From positions 1 to 29,069 of the IMG/VR virus record IMGVR_UViG_3300029787_000099: a DNA stretch of 29,069 nt, one strand, 5' to 3'. The position numbers and the translations under genes were made by a program. The notes beneath the pieces were generated by a model. The model was not told where the DNA came from, did no database searches, and saw only the letters and a list, made by a program, of their open reading frames with translations. The DNA comes from a virus. Positions 23,665 through 28,984 of the stretch are shown here, piece after piece (positions within the stretch are counted from its first letter, which is position 1; every line of letters begins with the position of its first letter).

Positions 23665-24079
23665 AGGCATGAGTAAAAAAGACGCTGCAGTTCAAGCAGG
23701 GTACAGCGAGAAAAACGCAAGCCGTGCTGGTTACGTTTTAGATTCTAAAGCTAACCCGTTAGTCAAAGAACGCATAGGTGCACTACAAGAAAAAGCAGCG
23801 AAAAAAGTAGAACTTGATTTAAGCACTCATCTTACTGACTTAAAAGATATAAGAGAAGGGGCTATGCGTAATGGTGCTTGGTCTGCTGCGGTTACTGCGG
23901 AAGTGGCTAGGGGTAAAGCAGCAGGACTTTACGTAAACCGTAGTGAGTTAACAGTAAATAGAGTAGATTCTATGTCAAAAGAAGAAGTACTTCAACGTAT
24001 GCAACAACTCTATGATGATACTGGCGGTATATTACCAACCTATAAAATAATAGAAGGAGAAGCAGAAGTTGAAGGATAA
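23606..24079 (+). CDS. terS: Terminase small subunit (157 aa)
   Basis: DNA-recognition subunit of the packaging motor. The N-terminus has KLSPKQEKYAQNVAKGMSKKDAAVQAGYS, the characteristic terminase small-subunit HTH (Terminase_2-like), followed by NASRAGYVLDSKANPLVKERI. A central helical oligomerisation region is visible (LSTHLTDLKDIREGA, AVTAEVARGKAAGL). The C-terminus has SMSKEEVLQRMQQLYDD. Start at the ATG that overlaps the zinc-ribbon gene by 59 bases; AAGGAG lies 14 bases upstream, which is a little far. No large subunit is in the window, so terS and terL are separated in this genome. Confidence 0.85.
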   Translation: MKTKKKLSPKQEKYAQNVAKGMSKKDAAVQAGYSEKNASRAGYVLDSKANPLVKERIGALQEKAAKKVELDLSTHLTDLKDIREGAMRNGAWSAAVTAEVARGKAAGLYVNRSELTVNRVDSMSKEEVLQRMQQLYDDTGGILPTYKIIEGEAEVEG

Positions 24080-24206
24080 GTGGCACGGTGGTAAAGGTAG
24101 TAAAAGAAGACCAGAAAATAAAAACAAGTATGATATAGCTTGGGAAAAAATATTCGGTAAGAAAAGGAAAAAAGAACCGCATATCAGTGAGTTAGACAGT
24201 AAGTGA
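24069..24206 (+). CDS. Short conserved phage protein with WHGGKGS motif (45 aa)
   Basis: A 45-aa frame starting at TTG (24069), inside the end of terS. GGAGAAGCAGAAG before it is a plausible ribosome site. The product begins (M)KDKWHGGKGSKRRPENKNKYD and continues WEKIFGKKRKK. The WHGGKGS...R..(D/N)..KY...W..IFG pattern is conserved in tiny proteins of many phages, so this is a real gene. It is strongly basic and likely binds nucleic acid; no function is known. Its stop overlaps the next GTG start by four bases. Confidence 0.78.
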   Translation: MKDKWHGGKGSKRRPENKNKYDIAWEKIFGKKRKKEPHISELDSK

Positions 24207-24424
24207 CTGGGCATATAAGAGTTTGGATCACTAGTTTTACCGTTACTACCGAAGACGGAAATAAAAAAACTTTTGACGGACCGTACATATTTGCTTTTGA
24301 TTATAAAGAAGCCAAACTAGAAGCTGATATATTGAGTCAGAGTGCCGTATCAGTTAACAGAGGAGTAACGGTAGACATAGTAGGTGAATTAAATGAAGAA
24401 ACGCAGTTACCCATACTGCACTAA
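24203..24424 (+). CDS. Small unknown protein (73 aa)
   Basis: Starts at GTG in a GTGA overlap with the 45-aa gene. It has an alternating hydrophobic/polar pattern (IRVWITSFTVTTEDGN; DGPYIFAFDYKEAKLEAD) consistent with a small beta-rich fold followed by a helix. There is no recognisable motif. It sits between the terminase small subunit group and the oxygenase; AAGGAG follows its stop and serves the next gene. Confidence 0.6.
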   Translation: MTGHIRVWITSFTVTTEDGNKKTFDGPYIFAFDYKEAKLEADILSQSAVSVNRGVTVDIVGELNEETQLPILH

Positions 24425-24434
24425 GGAGTATTGA

Positions 24435-25133
24435 ATGGATAGGTCAAAACCCTACAGAATTAAAAACACAATGTTAGCTATACAATCAGACTGGATGATT
24501 GATAAAACTACGTTAGCTATGATACAGGACGCTGAACCTGATATTATAAAATTTCACTCAGGCGACGGTACTCAAAAACTAGAAATACCGTTACAAGAAT
24601 ATATAAAAGAAGAACTACCTGACGTTTACTCCGTGCCTTTATTTACGGAAGACTTCTGTGATATGATGCTAGATGAAATAAAAAACATGGAGCTGTATCT
24701 AGGGTTTAAAGAAAATGATGACGAGGACGAGTTAAGGCAAATACCTGAAATAACTCTACAAGACAATATACCCCAACTAGCCTCTAACTTACATAGCGTA
24801 GCCCTTAACCATATGAACCCTTTATTTACCGCAGTGTGGCAACGTTACAGCCTTAAATATAATTCTATACAATTAGCTAACTATAATCTAGCTAAAAGAG
24901 AGCAGGGTGAGTGGCATCATGACGCCAGTGCTGATATATCTTTAGTAGTACCTTTAAATACTGGTGACTATGAAGGCGGAGGTACTGAGTTTCATGGTAG
25001 GGGTGTAGTACCGCCATTACCACGTGGTCATGCTTTATTTTTCCCTAGTTTTACTCACATGCACCGTGGACTAAAGGTCGGTAAAGGCGACAGATACTTA
25101 TTGGTATTTTGGTTACTAGGTGCATACGACTAA
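24435..25133 (+). CDS. 2-oxoglutarate/Fe(II)-dependent oxygenase, P4H/PLOD-like (232 aa)
   Basis: Predicted non-haem iron dioxygenase that hydroxylates a protein or nucleic-acid substrate using 2-oxoglutarate. The C-terminal jelly-roll carries the metal triad: His161-x-Asp163 in WHHDAS and His210 in FTHMHRG. Arg220 in GDRYLLVFW binds 2-oxoglutarate. The loop YEGGGTEFHG before it is typical of prolyl/lysyl hydroxylases. The first ~110 residues form a phage-specific helical N-terminal part. The length is usual for phage 2OG enzymes, which are common in cyanophages and marine phages. AGGAG sits upstream of the ATG, and a promoter candidate follows the stop. The substrate is unknown; ribosomal protein, tail or DNA targets are all possible. 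Confidence 0.88.
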   Translation: MDRSKPYRIKNTMLAIQSDWMIDKTTLAMIQDAEPDIIKFHSGDGTQKLEIPLQEYIKEELPDVYSVPLFTEDFCDMMLDEIKNMELYLGFKENDDEDELRQIPEITLQDNIPQLASNLHSVALNHMNPLFTAVWQRYSLKYNSIQLANYNLAKREQGEWHHDASADISLVVPLNTGDYEGGGTEFHGRGVVPPLPRGHALFFPSFTHMHRGLKVGKGDRYLLVFWLLGAYD

Positions 25134-25135
25134 GC

Positions 25136-25164
25136 TTTACTATGTTAAGGATGTAAGCTTTAAT
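25136..25164 (+). promoter_or_regulatory. Promoter candidate TTTACT-17-TTTAAT
   Basis: TTTACT (25136-25141), 17 bases, TTTAAT (25159-25164). The arms AAGCTTTAC and GTAAGCTT (25133-25161) form an inverted repeat overlapping the boxes. It would transcribe the 102-aa gene at 25192, which has AAGGAG just before its ATG. Confidence 0.55.
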
Positions 25165-25191
25165 AAGTATTAATAGTTATAAGGAGTAATA

Positions 25192-25500
25192 ATGAAAGAC
25201 AGACCCAAGCTAACCTTAGTTAGCGACAACCCAAACATGAAGACATACTACGTACCACTAGCACGTATAGAAGTTGATATATACCCAGTAATAGCTGATA
25301 GCCATGAGCAAGCTATACACAAAGCTAACTCAGGTAAAATGCAACCCATAGTTAAAAAGATAACGTTAGATGAGTCCCATACGAATGACGCATACCTAAG
25401 TTCGGTAGTACCTACTGAAACTTTATTCGCTAGACAAATAGACCATTTTGACTTAGATATAAAAGATTTTGAGTATCCTTTACCTTCAAAAGGATCATAG
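25192..25500 (+). CDS. Unknown protein (102 aa)
   Basis: Not recognised. The N-terminus (LTLVSDNPNMKTYYVPLARIEVDIYPVIAD) alternates like beta strands; a short helix EQAIHKANSG and an acidic C-terminal end (DHFDLDIKDFEYP) follow. It is soluble and has no cysteine. It is first behind its own promoter, and a structured non-coding stretch follows its stop. Confidence 0.6.
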   Translation: MKDRPKLTLVSDNPNMKTYYVPLARIEVDIYPVIADSHEQAIHKANSGKMQPIVKKITLDESHTNDAYLSSVVPTETLFARQIDHFDLDIKDFEYPLPSKGS

Positions 25501-25516
25501 CTATATTAATTTTAGG

Positions 25517-25689
25517 TTATAAGCTACCTACAAAGCAGGCGGTTGATCAGTCAAATAAGGGTAGGCTAAGATACAAGTTAAAATACGATGCGTGGCGAGA
25601 CTTGATGGCTTATAAATTAGGTGGTCACTGTTAGGTAGACTAGTCAAAGAGTATACAAATATGCTTACAACCTTACTCTCGTGACCACC
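25517..25689 (+). ncRNA. Structured RNA element I in the 25501-25717 gap (candidate)
   Basis: No gene fills this 217-base gap. Complementary arms: TTATAAGC (25517-25524) with GCTTATAA (25608-25615); GGTGGTCAC (25620-25628) with GTGACCACC (25681-25689). Inside the latter, AGAGTA (25648-25653) pairs with TACTCT (25674-25679). CTACCTA (25524-25530) can also pair with TAGGTAG (25632-25638), which would interleave with the second stem as a pseudoknot. The 3' arm is followed by GTTTT, then by the ribosome site of the next gene at 25706-25710. It could be a leader, a stabilising element or a separate RNA. Confidence 0.55.
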
Positions 25690-25717
25690 GTTTTATATAT
25701 TTTATAGGAGTAAAAAT

Positions 25718-25915
25718 ATGGATATAGAACTAAAAAAGGATATAGTTGATAGCCTTAAAGTTATAAGAAAAATAGTCAACAACAACCTTGATAAGCAAGA
25801 TAACCCAAGTGAGGGTTTATCTGCATATTACGCTTTAAATATTATCGACATGATAGTAAATAACCACTTACAATTAATGGACTTAGCGGAGAAACGTAAT
25901 GCCAGCAGATTGTAA
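25718..25915 (+). CDS. Small unknown helical protein (65 aa)
   Basis: Largely helical, alternating charged residues (ELKKDIVDSLKVIRKIVNNNLD; LSAYYALNIIDMIVNNHLQLMDLAEKR), with no motif. It may form a coiled-coil dimer. AGGAG precedes the ATG by eight bases, just after the structured RNA element. It overlaps the next gene by 17 bases. Confidence 0.6.
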   Translation: MDIELKKDIVDSLKVIRKIVNNNLDKQDNPSEGLSAYYALNIIDMIVNNHLQLMDLAEKRNASRL

Positions 25916-26099
25916 GCACGACTGGGCTAATAGCTATAGTGTAAATAAATTAGGTACACTAGACAGCGTATTAGAATGTAATACTTGTGGTAAGCGAGTT
26001 AATGAAAGTCACGGTATTCCTAAAAAACTACCGCACTTAAGAAACGTAAGTGATAAAGCTTACGAAACATTAACTAGATTATTTAAACCTAATTTTTAG
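25899..26099 (+). CDS. Small zinc-finger-like protein (66 aa)
   Basis: Contains C-x-H near the N-terminus (PADCKHDW), then ECNTCGKR about 25 residues later, a likely four-ligand zinc site, and a basic C-terminus (KLPHLRNVSDKAYETLTRLFK). It is probably a nucleic-acid or protein adaptor; no family is recognised. It overlaps the previous gene by 17 bases, and a structured non-coding stretch follows. Confidence 0.62.
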   Translation: MPADCKHDWANSYSVNKLGTLDSVLECNTCGKRVNESHGIPKKLPHLRNVSDKAYETLTRLFKPNF

Positions 26100-26100
26100 G

Positions 26101-26239
26101 GAACTAGCGTTTCCAATAATAGCTGTTCACTGAGTGACGGCGTAATCGACCTAGATGTGTGTGACGCTCGAGCTAGTTCTGTATGAGGGGTGATAACAAT
26201 CCTCTACTCATAATTAAGGGCTAATCTAGGACACTCAGT
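26101..26239 (+). ncRNA. Structured RNA element II: candidate H-type pseudoknot
   Basis: Fills the 162-base gap. GAACTAGC (26101-26108) pairs with GCTAGTTC (26172-26179). ACTGAGTG (26129-26136), which lies inside that loop, pairs with CACTCAGT (26232-26239), which lies outside it. Both are perfect 8-bp helices and they cross, the definition of a pseudoknot. A further hairpin TATGAG/CTCATA (26182-26187/26207-26212) occupies the second loop. AAGGAG for the next gene is at 26250-26255. It may regulate that gene's translation or be a stand-alone RNA. Confidence 0.6.
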
Positions 26240-26261
26240 ACTATTTTATAAGGAGTAAAAA

Positions 26262-26546
26262 ATGGAAAAAGAAAATGAACACATAACAGTATTTACTATA
26301 CGCATAAAAGACCCTGAAACTGGTCATGCTTGGGGGTGCTGGGAAAAATATATTAAAGGTCAGTATAGCCGTGAAGCTAAATTTATTGACAGAGACATGG
26401 AAACTGAGATGGCTAGGCTTATGAATTTAGGGTTCAAAGTTTTAAAGTCTGGGGTTACTTGTTGTTTAAGGGAAACGTGTTACGATAAATCTATAACTGA
26501 TAAACTGAAAGAAGAATCATTTTATACGGTTAGTTATATACAATAA
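26262..26546 (+). CDS. Unknown protein (94 aa)
   Basis: Not recognised. Opens with a strand-rich part (HITVFTIRIKDPETGHAWGCWEKY), then a basic/acidic helix (FIDRDMETEMARLMNLGF) and a cysteine-containing VTCCLRETCYDK. Cysteines are too irregular for a clear metal site. It is flanked on both sides by structured RNA candidates, with a strong AAGGAG seven bases before its ATG. Confidence 0.6.
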   Translation: MEKENEHITVFTIRIKDPETGHAWGCWEKYIKGQYSREAKFIDRDMETEMARLMNLGFKVLKSGVTCCLRETCYDKSITDKLKEESFYTVSYIQ

Positions 26547-26549
26547 ATT

Positions 26550-26665
26550 GTCACCTGAGTGTGGGTTTATTTTATCTCTTGGCTCGGTGAGGGATAGCTA
26601 AAAAGGTAGTAAGTGTCCACATCTCAGGTGACCTCCTAGTATTAAGCACTTACTACCACACCGAG
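26550..26665 (+). ncRNA. Structured RNA element III: strong pseudoknot candidate
   Basis: Begins four bases after a stop codon. GTCACCTGAGTGTGG (26550-26564) pairs with 26617-26632 in a 15-bp helix with one bulged T (26622). CTCGGTG (26583-26589) pairs with CACCGAG (26659-26665), 7 bp. GGTAGTAAGTG (26605-26615) pairs with CACTTACTACC (26647-26657), 11 bp. The last two lie with their 5' arms inside the first helix loop and their 3' arms beyond it, so they form a second, nearly continuous helix crossing the first. This is a convincing nested pseudoknot layout. A T-rich tail follows. Confidence 0.7.
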
Positions 26666-26681
26666 TACTTAATTTCTTTTT
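26647..26681 (+). terminator. Possible terminator formed by the 3' side of element III
   Basis: The 3' arms (CACTTACTACC, CACCGAG) are followed by TACTTAATTTCTTTTT (26666-26681). A T-rich run directly after an 18-bp composite helix is compatible with intrinsic termination, and a new promoter begins nine bases later. Confidence 0.45.
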
Positions 26682-26684
26682 GAG

Positions 26685-26716
26685 TATGCTTTACTTTACT
26701 TTTGATCATTACTATA
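26685..26716 (+). repeat. Copy 1 of a ~32-bp promoter repeat
   Basis: It matches 28953-28984 with two differences (G/C and C/G). The perfectly shared core, CTTTACTTTACT... with TTTTGATCATTA, is 23 bases (26689-26711). The repeat contains the -35 box, the whole spacer and the first part of the -10 box. Confidence 0.85.
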
Positions 26717-26718
26717 CT
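26690..26718 (+). promoter_or_regulatory. Promoter TTTACT-17-TATACT
   Basis: TTTACT (26690-26695), 17 bases, TATACT (26713-26718). The spacer includes the palindrome TGATCA. CAGGAGG follows at 26744-26750, before the ATG at 26760. This is one of the two best promoter candidates in the window. Confidence 0.75.
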
Positions 26719-26759
26719 TACTATGTAACTTAATAATACAGTCCAGGAGGGCTACTACT

Positions 26760-27032
26760 ATGACGAAAAAAGCTACAGTAAATAAAAAACTTGCGTCAGT
26801 GAAAACGCAGGTAAAACAGGCTAAACTCAACAGCAACGTTAAGTTTGGTAAATTTCACCCTGACGCTAAATTAAAAGCAACAGGTAAAAAGGTAACCAGT
26901 GACGACAATAACGCTAGAGTTAAAGCCGTTAGTGGTAAAACAGTAAAAGAGGCTCTAGCTACGGGTCTTTATACTGCTACTGACCTTAACTATGACATCA
27001 ATAAAATTAAAACTTTAGAGATTCTTAGTTGA
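26760..27032 (+). CDS. Small very basic protein with C-terminal TVKEAL...NYDI motif (90 aa)
   Basis: Lys-rich (MTKKATVNKKLASVKTQVKQ), with a phage-specific basic middle. The C-terminal segment TVKEALATGLYTATDLNYDI has the same spacing as the end of the 181-aa protein at 21855 (T..-..L..G.....D-hydrophobic-.YDI). Likely DNA or RNA binding, inferred from charge. It is the first gene behind the strong promoter at 26690 and probably abundant. It overlaps the next start by four bases. Confidence 0.68.
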   Translation: MTKKATVNKKLASVKTQVKQAKLNSNVKFGKFHPDAKLKATGKKVTSDDNNARVKAVSGKTVKEALATGLYTATDLNYDINKIKTLEILS

Positions 27033-27232
27033 GTAAACCTATACGATGCGATAAATGTAGGGAGCTAATAACCCCTACATTTTTTGGTAAGAATAAAATC
27101 AAAGTCTGGACTAAGTATACTCTTGAGCCTATGAAAACTTTAAGTTTGAGTGTTTGTAGGGCTTGTTATGTTGAGGCTCACCCTCAAAAAGATGACCCTG
27201 ACTTTCCTTTACCTTCCCCCGCATCCCGTTAA
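27029..27232 (+). CDS. Small zinc-ribbon protein (67 aa)
   Basis: Starts at TTG in a TTGA overlap with the previous stop. Contains CDKC near residue 7-10 and CRAC around residue 43-46, about 33 apart, a typical two-knuckle zinc ribbon. A Pro-rich tail (DDPDFPLPSPASR) follows. It probably contacts nucleic acid or another protein; no family is recognised. Confidence 0.65.
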   Translation: MSKPIRCDKCRELITPTFFGKNKIKVWTKYTLEPMKTLSLSVCRACYVEAHPQKDDPDFPLPSPASR

Positions 27233-27268
27233 TACTATTTAAGTAATATTTTTATAAGGAGAATAAAA

Positions 27269-27460
27269 ATGCAAACTGAAGAAAATAATAACAATAATAA
27301 ATATAAACCATACTTTGACCTACTTGACACTATGCAAGGCGGTATGAATATGTATGGTGCACCAGCTATGTTAAAGGAGTTATTCCCTAAATTAGCTAAA
27401 CGTGAGGCTATTGATATTACTACCGCATGGATGAAAAGTAAGGTAGGTAGTGATGAGTAG
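27269..27460 (+). CDS. Small unknown protein (63 aa)
   Basis: Polar Asn-rich N-terminus (EENNNNNKYK) then a helical region (FDLLDTMQGGMNMYGAPAMLKELFPKLAKREAI). It looks like a short adaptor; no motif. AAGGAG (27256-27261) is seven bases before the ATG. It is preceded by a 36-base AT-rich gap without a clear promoter, so it probably belongs to the 26690 transcript. Confidence 0.6.
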   Translation: MQTEENNNNNKYKPYFDLLDTMQGGMNMYGAPAMLKELFPKLAKREAIDITTAWMKSKVGSDE

Positions 27461-27674
27461 AGAAATACCCGAAGGCGTAAAAATACTAGATAGCGAACCA
27501 GTAGAGGTAAAAAATCCATACACTGGTGCAGCAGTTACCCTACAACCAGACGCAGTAGCTGTGTATGATTGGGTAAAAGGTAGCGAGTTATTTAAAGACT
27601 ACGATAGCTTGCGTATAGGTCTTGACTGGTTTAAGGTTAATGAGCCTGACGCTTATATGGTGTTGTTAGACTAA
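27453..27674 (+). CDS. Small unknown protein (73 aa)
   Basis: I chose the ATG at 27453, five bases after AAGGTAGG; a GTG three bases earlier is also in frame. Beta-like N-terminal part (EIPEGVKILDSEPVEVKNPYTGAAVTLQP) then a helix (AVAVYDWVKGSELF). It resembles small phage proteins that contain a PDAVAVYDWIKG-type helix, but no function is known. It overlaps both neighbours. Confidence 0.62.
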   Translation: MSREIPEGVKILDSEPVEVKNPYTGAAVTLQPDAVAVYDWVKGSELFKDYDSLRIGLDWFKVNEPDAYMVLLD

Positions 27675-27895
27675 TGGCTAGTAGGACACGTGCCGAAACG
27701 TTAGAAAATCTTAGGGCTCATGGTATTGAGCCCGAGGAAGCTTTTTTAGATGACTTTACTAAATTCCGTAAAGTAACTCAAGACAGGCTTATAGAAACTT
27801 TTAAACAGTTTCCCAATATCGAGAGTAGATATAAATTTACAAAGGTACGCTTAACAAGTTTTTTAGGTGTGCCCTATCTTAAGGAGAAAGAATGA
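27674..27895 (+). CDS. Small unknown helical protein (73 aa)
   Basis: Starts in a TAATG overlap. Strongly helical and charged (AETLENLRAHGIEPEEAFLDDFTKFRKVTQDRLIETFKQFP). It ends with a basic segment LTSFLGVPYLKEKE. No motif; AAGGAG inside its 3' end serves the next gene, which overlaps by four bases. Confidence 0.6.
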   Translation: MASRTRAETLENLRAHGIEPEEAFLDDFTKFRKVTQDRLIETFKQFPNIESRYKFTKVRLTSFLGVPYLKEKE

Positions 27896-28179
27896 ATATA
27901 GAAGACAGTAAAAGCACTTTAATAAACGCAATAAGTGATCTACCTTTTAGTAACGGTGAGGCGTTATCTATTACCCCGCCTATGACTAAAGATTTAATTG
28001 ATAAATACCCTGAGTTTAGCCAAACCACTAAAGTTATAGTTTGGGTTGACGGTAGATACGTCATGCTTCATTTTGGTACGGCGGATCACGGTAAATTTAC
28101 TAGTCACCGCTCAGCGCATAGTCTTATAAACTTTATTGACGACGCAGTTATATTAGCTTGGGCTAACGCAGAAGCTTAG
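27892..28179 (+). CDS. Unknown protein (95 aa)
   Basis: Begins MNIEDSKSTLINAISDLPF, then a strand-rich part (KVIVWVDGRYVMLHFGTADHGKFTSH) and a helix (LINFIDDAVILAWANA). The fold looks alpha/beta, but no family is recognised. The ATG lies seven bases after AAGGAG. The tiny membrane ORF that follows starts three bases after its stop. Confidence 0.6.
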   Translation: MNIEDSKSTLINAISDLPFSNGEALSITPPMTKDLIDKYPEFSQTTKVIVWVDGRYVMLHFGTADHGKFTSHRSAHSLINFIDDAVILAWANAEA

Positions 28180-28182
28180 TAA

Positions 28183-28251
28183 ATGACCGACGAGAAACGT
28201 AGAGTACTGCGGGTTATTTTTGTGCTGTGGGTCATCTTTACTTTCTTTTAG
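28183..28251 (+). CDS. Candidate 22-aa membrane microprotein
   Basis: ATG three bases after the previous stop encodes MTDEKRRVLRVIFVLWVIFTFF: a charged, basic N-terminus then ~14 hydrophobic residues ending in aromatic residues, like a single transmembrane anchor. Close coupling to the preceding stop would favour reinitiation, but there is no clear ribosome site. It could be a small lysis or membrane-altering peptide; a chance ORF is possible. Confidence 0.4.
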   Translation: MTDEKRRVLRVIFVLWVIFTFF

Positions 28252-28258
28252 ACTATGC

Positions 28259-28287
28259 TTTACCATCTATTTGATGCTTTATATAGT
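28259..28287 (+). promoter_or_regulatory. Promoter TTTACC-17-TATAGT
   Basis: TTTACC (28259-28264), 17 bases, TATAGT (28282-28287), preceded by TATGC as in other copies. It would drive 28321 onward, whose ATG has AGGAG a few bases upstream. Confidence 0.7.
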
Positions 28288-28320
28288 AAATATAGTTAAA
28301 TTTTATATATAGGAGAAAAT

Positions 28321-28611
28321 ATGCAATTTACAATACCAGCACCTAAAACCTACACTAAAGTAGATGACGGTGTTTATAAAGGTAGTGACGGTAATTTTTA
28401 TGAAGATGAAACTATACTGCGTTACCGAGTTATGCGTAAACATACGGTCAAGCCGTATAGCGACGGTGGTTGGGGTTTATACACTAGCCACGACAATATA
28501 GATACAGCTACTAGCTGTATGTCTGAATGTAAAAAAGAAAGCGGTCACCTTTATAACTACAAGTTAGTTGACGCAGGTGAGACTTTAGTTAGTAAACGAC
28601 TTATATATTAA
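28321..28611 (+). CDS. Unknown protein (96 aa)
   Basis: Soluble, Tyr-rich (YTKVDDGVYKGSDGNFYEDE; RYRVMRKHTVKPYSDGGWGLYTS), with two internal cysteines (SCMSECKK) of unclear significance. No motif was recognised. First gene of a private transcript, with AGGAG before its ATG. The next start follows nine bases after its stop. Confidence 0.62.
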   Translation: MQFTIPAPKTYTKVDDGVYKGSDGNFYEDETILRYRVMRKHTVKPYSDGGWGLYTSHDNIDTATSCMSECKKESGHLYNYKLVDAGETLVSKRLIY

Positions 28612-28620
28612 GGAGGAAAT

Positions 28621-28944
28621 ATGAGTAAGACTATATTACAAAAAGGTTATGAAAAATTGACCATGCTTGAACACAACAGCGAGAAATTAATGTTGATTGG
28701 GGCTTATGATGCTACTGGTAAACCTATGTTAATATTGGCTTTACGAGAAGATGATAACGTAACGCCAGTAGCTAAAATACTTACAGAAAATGATATTGAT
28801 AGTATTGAGCCTAATTGGGACTATACTGAAAAAATTACAGACGTAGTTGAAGGAGCTAAAGCTATTGATGATAGAATGTTTATAAAATCTTTTCAAGGGC
28901 AGTACCCTAAGATAGATGAGTACTTTGATAGGGTGGATTATTAA
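28621..28944 (+). CDS. Unknown protein (107 aa)
   Basis: Begins SKTILQKGYEKLTMLEHNSEKLMLIGAYD; two predicted strands and helices, with a KPMLILAL segment and an acidic C-terminal part. No motif. It has a perfect AAGGAGG four bases before its ATG and is probably co-transcribed with 28321. A copy of the 23-bp promoter core follows its stop. Confidence 0.62.
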   Translation: MSKTILQKGYEKLTMLEHNSEKLMLIGAYDATGKPMLILALREDDNVTPVAKILTENDIDSIEPNWDYTEKITDVVEGAKAIDDRMFIKSFQGQYPKIDEYFDRVDY

Positions 28945-28952
28945 CCCGCCAC

Positions 28953-28984
28953 TATCCTTTACTTTACTTTTGATCATTAGTATA
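28953..28984 (+). repeat. Copy 2 of the ~32-bp promoter repeat
   Basis: Matches 26685-26716 with two differences; the perfectly shared core is 23 bases (28957-28979). The two copies bracket about 2.2 kb holding eight small genes. Confidence 0.85.

Noticed and set aside
25521-25615. tRNA-like cloverleaf in the 25501-25717 gap
   Set aside because: There is no T-loop GTTCRA sequence, no proper acceptor/anticodon geometry and no CCA-compatible end; only isolated stems fit.
26183-26224. 13-codon ORF (ATG AGG GGT GAT...) inside element II
   Set aside because: No ribosome site, and it consists of the hairpin sequence itself.
27235-27519. 94-aa hydrophobic minus-strand ORF
   Set aside because: Antisense to two overlapping forward genes that have ribosome sites; hydrophobicity is an effect of AT-rich antisense codons.
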